A DNA stretch of 64,000 nt from Nocardia ninae NBRC 108245 (GCF_007990755.1 NZ_BJXA01000007.1:111244-175243), one strand, 5' to 3'; positions 42,797-52,180 are shown, counted from the stretch's first letter. The notes: generated by a model not told the origin, from the letters alone. A program made the numbers and translations.

Positions 42797-42925
42797 GGTC
42801 GCCAGCTTATGGCAGGAAACGTTCGGTTGCGGTCGGTCCTGCCACTCACACCCTGGTGGCCCGAGCTTGAAAACTGTTCTGCGGGCGCCCACTTCATCAG
42901 CACGCACGACATCGACGGAGGAATC

Positions 42926-43813
42926 ATGACCAGCGACCACACACCGGTGACCGTGCTCGGTCTCGGCCGCATGGGCGCGGCGACCGCCCAGGTCTTTCTG
43001 CGCAACGGCCATCCCGTCACGGTGTGGAATCGCAGCCCCGATCGGGCACCGCACCTGGATGGGCTCGGTGCGGTCCGGGCGGATTCGCTCACCGACGCGC
43101 TGAAGACCGGGGAACTCATCGTCATCTCGGTGCCCGAGACCGCGATCGCGGTCAAGCTCCTGCACACCGCACCGGAAGCAATAGCAGGCCGCACCGTAGT
43201 GAACCTGTCGACGGGACGCCCGTCCGAGGCGCGCGACCTCGAAGCCTGGATCGCCGAACAAGGCGGACGCTTCCTGGACGGTTCGATCCTCGGCATGGCG
43301 GAGACGATGGGCACAGCGGATTCGACGATCATCTACAGCGGCTCCGCCGAAGCCTCGGCCGACCACCACGCGGTGATCGCCGAACTGGGCACGGCGAAGC
43401 ACCTCGGGACGGAGGTCGGGCTGGCCGCCGTGCACGACCTCGCGATACTGGCAGGCATGTACGGGCTGTTCGGAGGCTTCTTCCAAGCCGCGGCCATGCT
43501 GAGCCGCGCGAACCGGAACGCGGCGGACCCCACCGGTGCACTACTGGTGCCGTGGCTGCACTCGGTCATCGACACGCTGCCCGCGCTCGCCGCCCAGATC
43601 GATGACGGTGTGTTCCCGCCGACCATGGCCAGCGTCGAGGAGCATCAATTCATTCTGCGCATGCTGCTGGCGACGAACCGCGAACAGGACCTACCGACCG
43701 ACCTGCTGGATCCGCTGCTGCGCTGGTTCGACGCGGGCGTCGAGCACGGCCTCGGTGCGGACAGCCTGACGCGGGTCGTTCCACTGCTGCTCGGCAGTCC
43801 GGCCCGCCCCTAG
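42926..43813 (+). CDS. NAD(P)-dependent oxidoreductase, imine reductase/6PGDH-like
   Basis: 295 residues. Rossmann fold VTVLGLGRMGAATAQVFLRNGHPVTVWNRSPDRA, then the helical dimerisation domain with VFPPTMASVEEHQFILRMLLATNREQ, which matches the imine-reductase branch of the beta-hydroxyacid dehydrogenase superfamily. LDGSILGMAETMGTADSTIIYSG gives the cofactor/substrate cleft. The start ATG has GGAGGAAT upstream. Natural substrate unknown. A strong hairpin follows the stop. Confidence 0.88.
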   Translation: MTSDHTPVTVLGLGRMGAATAQVFLRNGHPVTVWNRSPDRAPHLDGLGAVRADSLTDALKTGELIVISVPETAIAVKLLHTAPEAIAGRTVVNLSTGRPSEARDLEAWIAEQGGRFLDGSILGMAETMGTADSTIIYSGSAEASADHHAVIAELGTAKHLGTEVGLAAVHDLAILAGMYGLFGGFFQAAAMLSRANRNAADPTGALLVPWLHSVIDTLPALAAQIDDGVFPPTMASVEEHQFILRMLLATNREQDLPTDLLDPLLRWFDAGVEHGLGADSLTRVVPLLLGSPARP

Positions 43814-43821
43814 AAACAATC

Positions 43822-43856
43822 CGGGCACCCGTACCACCGAGTGGTGCGGGTGCCCG
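43822..43856. terminator. Bidirectional terminator between IRED-like gene and icd
   Basis: A 16-bp stem, CGGGCACCCGTACCAC with GTGGTGCGGGTGCCCG (one G-T pair) and a 3-nt CGA loop, 8 bp after the plus-strand stop and about 95 bp beyond the end of the minus-strand icd. Confidence 0.82.
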
Positions 43857-43950
43857 TCATTCAGAACAGCTTGCCCAACCGACTCGGCTCGGGCGGAGGA
43901 GCTCATCCCCCGGCGCCGGATCAGTTCCAGCGCCGGGTGTGTTCACCGAC

Positions 43951-45168
43951 TCAACGCAGTGCGCGAGCCAGGTTCGCGTCGAGCGCGCCGAGGAACTCCT
44001 CGGTGCTCAGGTAGCCCTGGTCACCGCCGACGAGCGAGGCCAGGTCCTTGGTCATCTGGCCGCCTTCGACGGTCTTGATGACGACATCCTCGAGGGTCTG
44101 CGCGAAGCCGATCACCTCGGGGGTGTTGTCCAGCTTGCCGCGGTGCTCGAGCCCGCGCGTCCAGGCGAAGATCGACGCGATCGGGTTGGTCGAGGTCGGC
44201 TTGCCCTGCTGGTGCTGACGGTAGTGCCGGGTGACGGTGCCGTGCGCGGCCTCCGCCTCACAGGTCTTGCCGTCCGGGGTCAGCAGCACCGAGGTCATCA
44301 GGCCGAGCGAGCCGAAGCCCTGCGCCACGGTGTCGGACTGCACGTCACCGTCGTAGTTCTTACAGGCCCAGACGTAACCGCCCTCCCACTTCATGGAGGA
44401 GGCGACCATGTCGTCGATCAGGCGGTGCTCGTAGGTCAGGCCCGCCGCGTCGAACTGGGTCTTGAACTCGGCATCGAACACGTCCTGGAACGTGTCCTTG
44501 AACATGCCGTCGTAGGCCTTGAGGATGGTGTTCTTCGTCGAGAGATACACCGGGTAGTTCTGCTGCAGGCCGTAGTTGAACGAGGCCCGCGCGAAATCGA
44601 TGATCGAGTTCTTGAAGTTGTACATGCCCATGACGACGCCGCCGTCCTCGGGCATCTTCACGACCTCGTGCTGGATCGGCTCGCTGCCGTCCTCCGGCGT
44701 GAAGGTCAGGGTGACCGTGCCCGCTTGGTACACCTTGAAGTCGGTGGCGCGGTACTGGTCGCCGAACGCGTGCCTGCCGATGATGATCGGCTTGGTCCAG
44801 CCGGGCACCAGACGGGGCACGTTGGAGATGATGATCGGCGCGCGGAAAATGGTGCCGCCGAGGATGTTGCGGATGGTGCCGTTGGGCGACCGCCACATCT
44901 TCTTCAGGCCGAATTCCTTGACGCGGGCCTCGTCCGGGGTGATGGTCGCGCACTTGACGCCGACCCCGTGGCGCTTGATCGCCTCGGCCGCGTCGACAGT
45001 GACCTGGTCGTCTGTCTTGTCCCGGTACTCGATGCCCAAGTCGTAGTACTCGAGATTCACATCGAGATACGGATGGATCAGCTTGTCCTTGATGAACTGC
45101 CAGATGATCCGGGTCATCTCGTCGCCGTCGAGTTCGACGACGGTACCTTCAACCTTGATTTTGGACAT
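43951..45168 (-). CDS. icd: NADP-dependent isocitrate dehydrogenase (homodimeric, Icd1-type)
   Basis: TCA-cycle oxidative decarboxylation of isocitrate to 2-oxoglutarate with NADPH formation. 405 residues, the size of the eukaryote-like subfamily found in mycobacteria (Icd1). Recognisable: [22 protein letters not shown] at the start, [27 protein letters not shown], and [20 protein letters not shown]. The ATG follows AGGAGGA. Divergent from the methionine operon across about 410 bp of leader and promoter. Confidence 0.97.
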   Translation of the reverse strand: MSKIKVEGTVVELDGDEMTRIIWQFIKDKLIHPYLDVNLEYYDLGIEYRDKTDDQVTVDAAEAIKRHGVGVKCATITPDEARVKEFGLKKMWRSPNGTIRNILGGTIFRAPIIISNVPRLVPGWTKPIIIGRHAFGDQYRATDFKVYQAGTVTLTFTPEDGSEPIQHEVVKMPEDGGVVMGMYNFKNSIIDFARASFNYGLQQNYPVYLSTKNTILKAYDGMFKDTFQDVFDAEFKTQFDAAGLTYEHRLIDDMVASSMKWEGGYVWACKNYDGDVQSDTVAQGFGSLGLMTSVLLTPDGKTCEAEAAHGTVTRHYRQHQQGKPTSTNPIASIFAWTRGLEHRGKLDNTPEVIGFAQTLEDVVIKTVEGGQMTKDLASLVGGDQGYLSTEEFLGALDANLARALR

Positions 45169-45580
45169 GGATCTTCGTGTCCTCCTAGGATGGTGCCCTC
45201 ATTGCACGGCCAGGTGAACACGCTTGTGAGCGGACCCCAGCTGTTCCAACAGACAACGTATATGCCCCGCGTTGTCCGCGAGACGTGTGGTGCAAACAAG
45301 ACAAGCGTACTGCTGCCGATGATCGTGGTGTGCGGGCAGCCCCCCGAGTGAGAAACCCCACGAACTTACTGACTGGTAGGTCATTGCGCAATTCGCAGGT
45401 CGGCGCGCCGGACGCACTCGGTCCGCGCACCGCCGGGCATGCGACACGCGGGCCGCGTGGTGGTCGGGTCGATCAGACTCCGACGTGCACCGGGTGTGCG
45501 GCGGCGCGCGGCCCGGTGCGACCCGCTGAGTTCGGCTCCGGATTTCGGTCGCCGATCGGGCGCCGGTTATGATGCCGTCA
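45169..45580. other. icd/metY intergenic region
   Basis: 412 bp. It must hold the icd promoter, just above 45190, and the metYX promoter, upstream of the riboswitch that begins at 45581. The sequence is T/A-richer at 45230-45330. Short open frames exist but none has supporting features. I could not fix promoter elements. Confidence 0.5.
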
Positions 45581-45687
45581 GGTCATGAGTGCCAGCGCGA
45601 AGCCCCGGCTTGCTGGACGGCAACCCTCCAGCAGCGGTGGGGTGCTCCGGGTGATGACCGGGCTCTCGAAGGTCGAGAGCAAGCGCG
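45581..45687 (+). promoter_or_regulatory. SAM-IV riboswitch aptamer
   Basis: It matches the SAM-IV consensus I know closely: starts GGTCATGAGTGCCAGCG, then AAGCCCCGGCTTGCTGG, CGGCAACCCTCCAGCAGCGG, TGGGGTGCTCCGGGTGATGACC (closing P1 with GGTCAT), a 3' hairpin GCTCTCGA/TCGAGAGC and the terminal AAGCGCG. It binds S-adenosylmethionine and lowers expression of methionine synthesis genes. The 3' end lies 6 nt before the Shine-Dalgarno of a 10-codon ORF, so the first translation unit it can control is that ORF and not metY itself. Confidence 0.92.
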
Positions 45688-45707
45688 CTTTCCAGGAGGT
45701 TCCCGAA

Positions 45708-45740
45708 ATGTGTTGTTGTACTTCGCCGTTGACCCGATAA
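45708..45740 (+). CDS. Poly-cysteine leader peptide MCCCTSPLTR
   Basis: A 10-codon ORF with a textbook AGGAGG at 45694-45699, 8 nt before its ATG. Codons 2-4 are TGT TGT TGT. Cys runs are rare, and leader ORFs with consecutive Cys codons act as cysteine sensors for sulfur genes in mycobacteria. GTTG in the Cys codons and TTCGCC at 45722-45727 can pair with GGCGAACAAC at 45753-45762 downstream, so a ribosome stalled on Cys codons would open that stem. Encoded between a SAM-IV aptamer and the OAH sulfhydrylase gene. Confidence 0.75.
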   Translation: MCCCTSPLTR

Positions 45741-45783
45741 CCCGTTAGTTCTGGCGAACAACCTTTTCTTTGGAGCAAAGCTC

Positions 45784-47121
45784 ATGAGTGATTCCACCGT
45801 GCCCGCGGCCGACGTCGACCCGACCGCGCAGTGGTCTTTCGAGACCAAACAGGTGCACGCGGGACAGGCCCCCGACAGCACCACCGGTGCCAGGGCCCTG
45901 CCCATCTACCAGACCACCTCCTACGCCTTCCGCGACACCGAGCACGCCGCCGCGCTGTTCGGGCTCGCCGAGCCGGGCAACATCTACACCCGGATCATGA
46001 ACCCCACCCAGGACGTGGTGGAGCAGCGCGTCGCCGCGCTCGAAGGCGGTGTCGCCGCACTGCTGCTGGCCTCCGGACAGGCCGCGGAGACGTTCGCCAT
46101 CCTGAACCTGGCCTCGGCCGGCGACCACATCGTGTCCAGCCCGCACCTCTACGGCGGCACCTACAACCTCTTCCACTACTCGCTGCCCAAGCTCGGCATC
46201 GAGGTGTCCTTCGTCGAGGACCCCGACGACCTGGACCAGTGGCGCGCGGCGATCCGGCCGAACACCAAGGCGTTCTACGGCGAGACCATCGCCAACCCGA
46301 GTAGCGCCATCTTCGACATCCCCGGCATCGCCGCCGTCGCGCACCAGGCCGGGCTGCCGGTGATCGTCGACAACACGGTGGCCACGCCGTACCTGATCCA
46401 GCCGCTGGCACACGGGGCCGATATCGTCGTGCACTCGGCGACCAAATACCTCGGCGGGCACGGCGCCGCGGTGGCCGGCGTGATCGTCGACGGCGGCACC
46501 TTCGACTGGACGGTGACCGACGCGCAGGGTCAGCCGCGCTTCCCCGGCTTCACCATCCCCGACCCCAGCTACCACGGTGCGGTGTTCGCCGATCTCGGCG
46601 CGCCCGCGTTCGCGCTCAAGGCCCGCGTGCAACTGCTGCGCGACCTCGGCTCGGCGATCTCGCCGTTCAACGCGTTCCTGATCAGCCAGGGCATCGAGAC
46701 GCTGAGTCTGCGCATCGAACGGCACGTCGCCAATGCCAAAGCGGTGGCCGAATTCCTGAGCACCCACCCGGACGTCGAGAAGGTCATCTACGCCGGTCTG
46801 CCCTCCTCGCCCTGGTACGAACGCGGCAAGCAGCTTGCACCCAAGGGCCCCGGCGCGATCGTCGCCTTCGAACTGCGCGGCGGTGTCGATGCGGGCAAGA
46901 AGTTCGTGGACGGATTAGTGCTGCACAGCCATGTGGCTAACATCGGAGATGTGCGCTCCCTCGTGATTCACCCCGCGTCGACCACACATTCGCAGCTGAC
47001 GCCCGAAGAGCAACTGCTCGCCGGGGTCACTCCGGGCCTGGTCCGCTTGGCGGTGGGGATCGAAGGGATCGACGACATCCTGACCGATCTGCACGCCGGT
47101 TTCGCGGCGGCGGCGACGTGA
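45784..47121 (+). CDS. metY: O-acetylhomoserine (thiol)-lyase / sulfhydrylase
   Basis: PLP enzyme that makes homocysteine from O-acetylhomoserine and sulfide, bypassing cystathionine. 445 residues, the longer MetY class. [24 protein letters not shown] at the start, [55 protein letters not shown] with the PLP Lys, and the C-terminal [14 protein letters not shown] match. The ATG has TTTGGAG upstream, in the loop of a small CTTTG-GAG-CAAAG hairpin. It overlaps metX by 4 bp (GTGA). Confidence 0.95.
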   Translation: MSDSTVPAADVDPTAQWSFETKQVHAGQAPDSTTGARALPIYQTTSYAFRDTEHAAALFGLAEPGNIYTRIMNPTQDVVEQRVAALEGGVAALLLASGQAAETFAILNLASAGDHIVSSPHLYGGTYNLFHYSLPKLGIEVSFVEDPDDLDQWRAAIRPNTKAFYGETIANPSSAIFDIPGIAAVAHQAGLPVIVDNTVATPYLIQPLAHGADIVVHSATKYLGGHGAAVAGVIVDGGTFDWTVTDAQGQPRFPGFTIPDPSYHGAVFADLGAPAFALKARVQLLRDLGSAISPFNAFLISQGIETLSLRIERHVANAKAVAEFLSTHPDVEKVIYAGLPSSPWYERGKQLAPKGPGAIVAFELRGGVDAGKKFVDGLVLHSHVANIGDVRSLVIHPASTTHSQLTPEEQLLAGVTPGLVRLAVGIEGIDDILTDLHAGFAAAAT

Positions 47122-48278
47122 AGGTGAGTACCGAACCGAGTGTGTCCCGTTCGTCCGGGGTGGCCCTGCCGCCCCCGGACGGGCGGCTCGGCATCATCCC
47201 CATCGGCGACGTCCGGCTGGAGAGCGGCGCGGTCATTCCGCAGGTGCATCTGGCCGTGCAGCGCTGGGGTGAGCTGTCCTCCACGCTGGACAACGTGGTG
47301 CTGGTCGAGCACGCGCTGACCGGCGACTCGCACGTGGTCGGGCACCCGGACGACATCCATCCGCTGCCCGGCTGGTGGGACGGGATGGTCGGCCCCGGCT
47401 GTCCGCTCGACACCGACGAGTGGTGTGTCGTCGCGACGAACGTGCTCGGCGGCTGCAAGGGCAGCACCGGGCCCTCGACGCTGGCGCCCGACGGAAAGCC
47501 TTGGGGTTCCCGGTTTCCGGAGATCTCCATCCGGGACCAGGTGGCCGCCGAGGCGGCACTGCTGGATCGGCTCGGCATCGCGCGGCTGGCCGCCGTGGTC
47601 GGCGGGTCGATGGGCGGCATGCGGGTGCTGGAGTGGATGGTCGGCGCGCCGGATCGGGTCGGCTCCGCACTGGTACTGGCCGTCGGCGCCCGCGCCACCG
47701 CGGACCAGATCGGCACGCAGACCACCCAGATCGCCGCGATCAAGGCCGATCCGGACTGGCAGGGCGGCGATTACCACGACACCGACCGCGCGCCGATGAC
47801 CGGCATGGGCATTGCCCGGCGCATCGCGCATCTGACCTACCGCACCGAGGACGAGCTGGACCACCGGTTCGAGAACAGCGCACAGGGCGCCGAGGATCCA
47901 TGGCGCGGCGGCCGCTACGCGGTGCAGAGCTACCTGGATCACCAGGCAGACAAGCTGTGTAGCCGTTTCGATCCCGCCACCTACGTGCTGCTGACCGAGG
48001 CGATGAACCGGCACGACATCGGCCGCGGCCGCGGCGGGGTGGCGGCGGCGCTGGCCGCGACGCCGGTGCCGTGCGTCGTCGGCGGCGTCGACTCCGACCG
48101 GCTGTATCCGCTGCGCACGCAGCAGGAACTCGCCGAGGGGCTGCCCGGCTGCGATGGGCTGGAGGTCGTGCACTCGCGCGACGGGCACGACGGGTTCCTC
48201 ACCGAGGCTGCGGCGGTGTCGAAGTTGCTGACCGAGACGATGCGGTTGGCGCAGCAGAGTCGTCAGCCTGCCAGCTGA
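47118..48278 (+). CDS. metX: Homoserine O-acetyltransferase
   Basis: Acetylates homoserine with acetyl-CoA, the first step of this methionine branch; the product feeds MetY. 386 residues, alpha/beta-hydrolase fold. Nucleophile Ser in [14 protein letters not shown]; Asp in [19 protein letters not shown]; His in [42 protein letters not shown] is the family block around the acyl-CoA tunnel. Start GTG overlaps the metY stop, so both are expressed behind the same riboswitch. Confidence 0.96.
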   Translation: MKVSTEPSVSRSSGVALPPPDGRLGIIPIGDVRLESGAVIPQVHLAVQRWGELSSTLDNVVLVEHALTGDSHVVGHPDDIHPLPGWWDGMVGPGCPLDTDEWCVVATNVLGGCKGSTGPSTLAPDGKPWGSRFPEISIRDQVAAEAALLDRLGIARLAAVVGGSMGGMRVLEWMVGAPDRVGSALVLAVGARATADQIGTQTTQIAAIKADPDWQGGDYHDTDRAPMTGMGIARRIAHLTYRTEDELDHRFENSAQGAEDPWRGGRYAVQSYLDHQADKLCSRFDPATYVLLTEAMNRHDIGRGRGGVAAALAATPVPCVVGGVDSDRLYPLRTQQELAEGLPGCDGLEVVHSRDGHDGFLTEAAAVSKLLTETMRLAQQSRQPAS

Positions 48279-48306
48279 ATTCGACTCGCGCACAGCGGTT
48301 TCGCCG

Positions 48307-48327
48307 CGCGGCCTGGGATCGGCCGCG
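48307..48327. terminator. Possible terminator after metX
   Basis: Stem CGCGGCC/GGCCGCG with a 7-nt loop in the 155-bp gap between metX and the convergent TetR gene. Short, so weak evidence. The gap also holds a direct repeat of GCGCCGCGCTCGG (48330 and 48353 region). Confidence 0.35.
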
Positions 48328-48433
48328 TGCGCCGCGCTCGGCTTCGGGCCAACGCGCCGCGCTCGGGTTCGCTTGATCGCTGACAATTTCGGGCGCGCCA
48401 CGACAACAGGCGCGCGTACTCGTGCTGGAAGCT

Positions 48434-49099
48434 CTATGCGCCCGCGTCTTTGGACGATGGCGCGCCCATCAGTAGGCCGACGATGGCGTGCACGAATCCT
48501 TGCAGGCGTTCGCGGGGATACTCGTCGGGTTCGCTGACCGCCAGCCTGCCGAGCATCTCGGCGACCTGTAGCAGCGAGTTGGTGAGCAGCGCGGAATCGA
48601 CTCCGGCCCAGCGTGGTTCGAGTGCGGTGCCGACTCGCACCAGCGCCTCGGCCTGATCGAAGATGCCCGCGCGGGAATGCCGCAGTGCCTCACGGTATTC
48701 GTCGGGGGCATTGCCCGGCCCGGCGAGGATCAGTCGCCAGCGGGTCGGATTCTCCAGTGCCACACCGACGAACGCCTCGACGGTGGCCGAGGCCGCGACC
48801 ACCGGGTCGGCGCCCATCAGGTCGGTCGGCAAGGTCGCGGCGACCTGTTCGAGGCCGCGCTCGCGCTCCCGTTCCAGCAGCGCCGCAACGAGTTCTGCGC
48901 GAGTCTTGAACACGGTGTAGAGCACCGGCTTGCCGACGCCGGCCTCCTGGGCGACCGCCTCCATGCTCAGCTCGTGCAGCTCTACCCGGCTCAGCACCGC
49001 GAAGGCGGCGTCGAGCAACTGGGCCCTGCGCTGTTCCGGCGGCAGGCGTGGCGCGTAACGCCGGCGCGGCCGGTCCGCCGCGGTGCGCGATGTGGTCAC
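48434..49099 (-). CDS. TetR family regulator next to the second MpaB-like gene
   Basis: 221 residues from the GTG at 49099, which follows GGAGGTGA. Helix-turn-helix PPEQRRAQLLDAAFAVLSRVELHELSMEAVAQEAGVGKPVLYTVFKTRAELVAALL. C-terminal ligand domain of unassigned type. Divergent from the MpaB-like gene, with two 22-bp direct repeats between: the same layout as the first MpaB/TetR pair at 24.5-26.5 kb. Confidence 0.87.
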   Translation of the reverse strand: MTTSRTAADRPRRRYAPRLPPEQRRAQLLDAAFAVLSRVELHELSMEAVAQEAGVGKPVLYTVFKTRAELVAALLERERERGLEQVAATLPTDLMGADPVVAASATVEAFVGVALENPTRWRLILAGPGNAPDEYREALRHSRAGIFDQAEALVRVGTALEPRWAGVDSALLTNSLLQVAEMLGRLAVSEPDEYPRERLQGFVHAIVGLLMGAPSSKDAGA

Positions 49100-49170
49100 T
49101 GCCGCTTCACCTCCATGCGCTCCATCCTGACAGCATCGCGGCCGCGATTCCGCATCCCGTCGGTCACAAA

Positions 49171-49225
49171 TGCTACGCAAACGTTGTATTCATTGCACGC
49201 AATTGCTACGGTTGCGTTGTATTCA
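49171..49225. promoter_or_regulatory. Direct repeats TGCTACG-N4-CGTTGTATTCA
   Basis: Two copies, at 49171-49192 and 49204-49225, 33 bp apart start to start (three helical turns), in the TetR/MpaB divergent promoter. AT-rich against the background. Probable regulator sites, possibly overlapping -10 elements. Confidence 0.65.
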
Positions 49226-49263
49226 CCCCCGGTGCCGGGGCGATCACCGCAAAGGAGCACGTG

Positions 49264-50211
49264 ATGCAGTTCGATCCGACCACCCTGCGCCGGGACGACT
49301 ACGGGTTCTTCGGCCCCGATTCACCCAGCTGGAAGGTCTGGACCGCACCCACCGCGGTCATCGGCTTCCAGCGGGCCGTCGTGCTCGAACACTTCGACCC
49401 ATTCCTCACCGCGGCCGTCGCCGACTCCCGCGGCATCTACAGCGACCCGCGCAAACGCCTCGACCACACCTTCTCCTACTTCCTCATCGCCGCGATCGCC
49501 GACGGCCGCACCGCCATCCAGGCGGCCGAGCACCTCATGCGGATCCACGCGCCGATGACCGGGATCGAGCCGATCAGCGGAAACCGCTACAGCGCGAACA
49601 GCCCCGAGACGCAGCTCTGGATCCACATCACCGGCTGGCACTCCGTACTCAAGGCGTACGAGGTGTTCGGCCCCGGGCTGACACCGGAAGAGGAGACGCG
49701 GTTCTGGCAGGAGTGCGCGATCGCGGCCGAGTTGCAGACCTGCAAGCCCGAGGACGTGCCGCGCTCACGCGCCGAGGTGCGCGCGTACTTCGAGCGAGTC
49801 CGCCCGCGGCTGTGCACCTCCGAGCGGGCCGAAGAAGGCATGCACCACCTGCTGTGGACCTCGCCGCGCAACGGGGCCGGACTCTCGTATGCCATTGGCA
49901 GCAGGCTGCTTTCACTGGCCTCGGTAGCGACGCTGCCCAAGTGGATGCGCAAGCTCGGACGCTTCGATCGGCTCGGCATCGTCGATCTCGCGGTCCGGCT
50001 GCCCACCAAGGTGCTGGTGTGGGGTTTCAGCCGATTCAATTCGTTCGGCCTGCTGGTCGCGGCGCCGTTCGTCGCGCCGATGGCGGGACAGATCCTGAAG
50101 GAGCACATCAACGCGGCGCCGCCCGCCAAGCTCGAGACGGTGACCCCGGCCGAGGCTCGGGCCTTGTACGGGCGATCCGGACGGGCCGAGCTGGTGGCCG
50201 AACCGGCCTGA
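49264..50211 (+). CDS. Oxygenase MpaB family protein (DUF2236), second copy
   Basis: 315 residues of the MpaB/DUF2236 family. WTAPTAVIGFQRAVVLEHFDPFLTAAVADSRGIYSDPRKRLDHTFSYFLIAAIAD, AAEHLMRIHAPMTG, and WIHITGWHSVLKAYEVFG align with the family pattern seen in the copy at 24505-25461, though the two are only distant relatives. Start ATG at 49264 has AAAGGAG upstream; GTG at 49261 is an alternative. A rho-independent-type hairpin follows. Substrate unknown; related enzymes oxidise polyisoprenoid double bonds. Confidence 0.83.
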   Translation: MQFDPTTLRRDDYGFFGPDSPSWKVWTAPTAVIGFQRAVVLEHFDPFLTAAVADSRGIYSDPRKRLDHTFSYFLIAAIADGRTAIQAAEHLMRIHAPMTGIEPISGNRYSANSPETQLWIHITGWHSVLKAYEVFGPGLTPEEETRFWQECAIAAELQTCKPEDVPRSRAEVRAYFERVRPRLCTSERAEEGMHHLLWTSPRNGAGLSYAIGSRLLSLASVATLPKWMRKLGRFDRLGIVDLAVRLPTKVLVWGFSRFNSFGLLVAAPFVAPMAGQILKEHINAAPPAKLETVTPAEARALYGRSGRAELVAEPA

Positions 50212-50222
50212 TTTTCCAGGAC

Positions 50223-50253
50223 AACCCGCCGCGTCGAGGGGTGCGGCGGGTTT
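50223..50253 (+). terminator. Terminator after the MpaB-like gene
   Basis: Perfect 10-bp stem AACCCGCCGC/GCGGCGGGTT, 10-nt loop, followed by TTTG. 11 bp after the stop codon. Confidence 0.82.
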
Positions 50254-50368
50254 GTCGGATCAGCTTCTACCACAACAGAATTCGGGTAGCCGGAGCACAG
50301 TCCACGATCAGGACGGTCGACACGAGGTAGCACGGCGCTGAACCGTTGGCCGCCAACGCTTTCGGGTA

Positions 50369-50689
50369 CTAGCCGACGCCCAGGGTATTGATGGTCGCGG
50401 CAATGAAGACGATGGCGGAGCCGAGCACCGTCAGCGCGCCGACGTCGAACGGCTTGCTGCGCACGGCGAGCAAGCCGACCTGCGCGGTCGGCAGGCAGAG
50501 CCGGAACGCGGCGGCCAGCAGCGTTGCCCCGCCGAAGAACAGCGCGCCGCGGCGCCACCGGTCCTGCGCCACGAACACGATCGCCACCGCGATGACCAGC
50601 GCCACGACCACCATCGGCAGATGGCAGCGCAGGAACGGGGAGCTACTGGCTGCCCGGTGGTCCGCGGTGGACGTGTCGGCATCGGTCAC
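50369..50689 (-). CDS. DUF3017 membrane protein
   Basis: 106 residues with three hydrophobic helices (PMVVVALVIAVAIVFVA, GALFFGGATLLAAAFRLCL, ALTVLGSAIVFIAATINTLG). Small DUF3017 proteins occur throughout Mycobacteriales, normally beside folD, and M. tuberculosis has one at this syntenic position (Rv3355c). Here no folD is adjacent, so the pair has been separated or folD lies elsewhere. Function unknown. Confidence 0.8.
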   Translation of the reverse strand: MTDADTSTADHRAASSSPFLRCHLPMVVVALVIAVAIVFVAQDRWRRGALFFGGATLLAAAFRLCLPTAQVGLLAVRSKPFDVGALTVLGSAIVFIAATINTLGVG

Positions 50690-50735
50690 TCCCCGATTCT
50701 GACAGACTCCCCCCGGCCCTCCGCCGCCGACGGGC

Positions 50736-51140
50736 TCAGTCGGCGACCGCGACCCCCTCGATCTCGATGAGGTGCTCCGGCGTGAAGAGGGCGGCCACGC
50801 CGACCAGGGTCACCGCGGTTTCGGGGAACTCGTAGTGCACGCGGGCCGCGGCACCGGCCGCACCGAGCGCCTCGAACTTCGACGGATCCCAATCGACCAC
50901 GTAGAACCGGACGCTGACGAGGTCGGCGGCCTTACCGCCCGCCGCTTCGAGCGCGCGGCCCAGGTTGAGCAAGGCCTGCGTGGTCTGGGCGGCCAGGCCA
51001 CCCTCCACGACCCGGCCCGACGCGTCGGTGCCGACCTGCCCGGAAATGTGGATAATCCTGCTACCGGTGGCCGACGTCGCGTGTGCGAAGCCCGGTGCGG
51101 GTGGTTGGGTGTCTACCGGATTGTGCGAGGTGCTCACCAT
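50736..51140 (-). CDS. RidA family (YjgF/UK114) protein
   Basis: 134 residues. RidA fold hydrolysing reactive enamine/imine intermediates: PGFAHATSATGSRIIHISGQVGTDASGRVVEGGLAAQTTQALLNLGRALEAAGG, and VRFYVVDWDPSKFEAL with the Arg near the active site, followed by AVTLVGVAALFTPEHLIEIEGVAVAD. The canonical residues are partly altered, so it may belong to a non-deaminase Rid subgroup. Monocistronic. Confidence 0.87.
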   Translation of the reverse strand: MVSTSHNPVDTQPPAPGFAHATSATGSRIIHISGQVGTDASGRVVEGGLAAQTTQALLNLGRALEAAGGKAADLVSVRFYVVDWDPSKFEALGAAGAAARVHYEFPETAVTLVGVAALFTPEHLIEIEGVAVAD

Positions 51141-51271
51141 TCGCGCATCCTAACCGCCGGATGAGGCCGATTGCCGCACAAGGGGTTTCACTCAAAGGCA
51201 GTGACCGTTGCGCTGGCGCCCACGGTTCTACGGTGTCGACCTCCCGGGTGCCGCGGCATAGGCTGCGCGGA

Positions 51272-52180
51272 ATGGGGATGTTAGGCAGACGCATTCGCGC
51301 CTTGTGCGTCACGGTGGCGATCGCGGTGGGGGCTGGGGCCGCGGCGGGGTCCGCGCAGGGTGTGAGCACCGCGGGTTGCGGTGGCTGGCAGGTCGACACC
51401 CTTGTCCAGGGTTTGGAGCAGCTGGAGAACCTCGAACCGGATGGTCGTGGCGGGTTCTATATGTCCGCGGATTCGAAGATCTATCACCTCGATGCCGCAG
51501 GTCAGGTGCGGACGGTGCTGGAGAACCTGCGGGTTCCTCGCGGCCTGCAACTAGTCGGCTCGAATCTGTATTTCCTTGCCGGGGGCCAGTTGTGGCAGCT
51601 GGACACCGGGACCGAACGACTGACCTCGGTGGCGCCGCTCGACGGCAACGGTCTGCTGCGGCTGCCGGGCGGCGATCTGCTGACCACCTGGGTCGGCACC
51701 GAGGGCGGGCCGTCGAAGGGCTTGACCCGCTATCGACCCGATACCGGCGCCACCGTCCTCAACTGGTCACCGGTGCCGCGCTCCGAAGGCTTGGCCCTCG
51801 ACCCCGAGCACCGCGCCGTCTACACCGACGACCTGTTCACCGGCCGAGTCATCCGCGTCCCGCTGGACGCCCCCGACCGATGGACCGTCATCGCCACCAT
51901 CCCCGGCCTGTTCCCCGGCCTCGACGACCTGGCCACATCCCGCTCCGGCACCCTCTACGTCGCCGCACACACCGCAGGCGAGATCCACCGCGTCGACCCG
52001 AACACCGGCGCGACCTGCGTCATTGCAGGCGGCCTCTCGATCGGCCAGGCCGGTCCCAGCTCGGTCCGCATCGCCCCCGACGGCAACACCTGGGCCCTCT
52101 ACACCACCCTCTTCGACGGCACCCTCCGCCGCCTCCGCCCCCCACCCGATACAGACCTCACACCGATCCAGCTCCCCTGA
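51272..52180 (+). CDS. Exported SMP-30/gluconolactonase-like beta-propeller
   Basis: 302 residues. Signal peptide (RALCVTVAIAVGAGAAAGSAQG). The body has repeated propeller blades of the type LEPDGRGGFYMSADSKIYHLDAAGQ, PRGLQLVGSNLYFLAGGQLWQLD, DLATSRSGTLYVAAHTAGEIHRVDP, like SMP-30/YWTD-type proteins. No clear catalytic set; a lactonase or a binding protein are both possible. An ATG two codons later is an alternative start. Confidence 0.78.
   Translation: MGMLGRRIRALCVTVAIAVGAGAAAGSAQGVSTAGCGGWQVDTLVQGLEQLENLEPDGRGGFYMSADSKIYHLDAAGQVRTVLENLRVPRGLQLVGSNLYFLAGGQLWQLDTGTERLTSVAPLDGNGLLRLPGGDLLTTWVGTEGGPSKGLTRYRPDTGATVLNWSPVPRSEGLALDPEHRAVYTDDLFTGRVIRVPLDAPDRWTVIATIPGLFPGLDDLATSRSGTLYVAAHTAGEIHRVDPNTGATCVIAGGLSIGQAGPSSVRIAPDGNTWALYTTLFDGTLRRLRPPPDTDLTPIQLP

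Noticed and set aside
43939-45351. A 470-codon plus-strand frame opposite icd
   Set aside because: Antisense shadow of a conserved TCA enzyme; it would have to cover the icd promoter.
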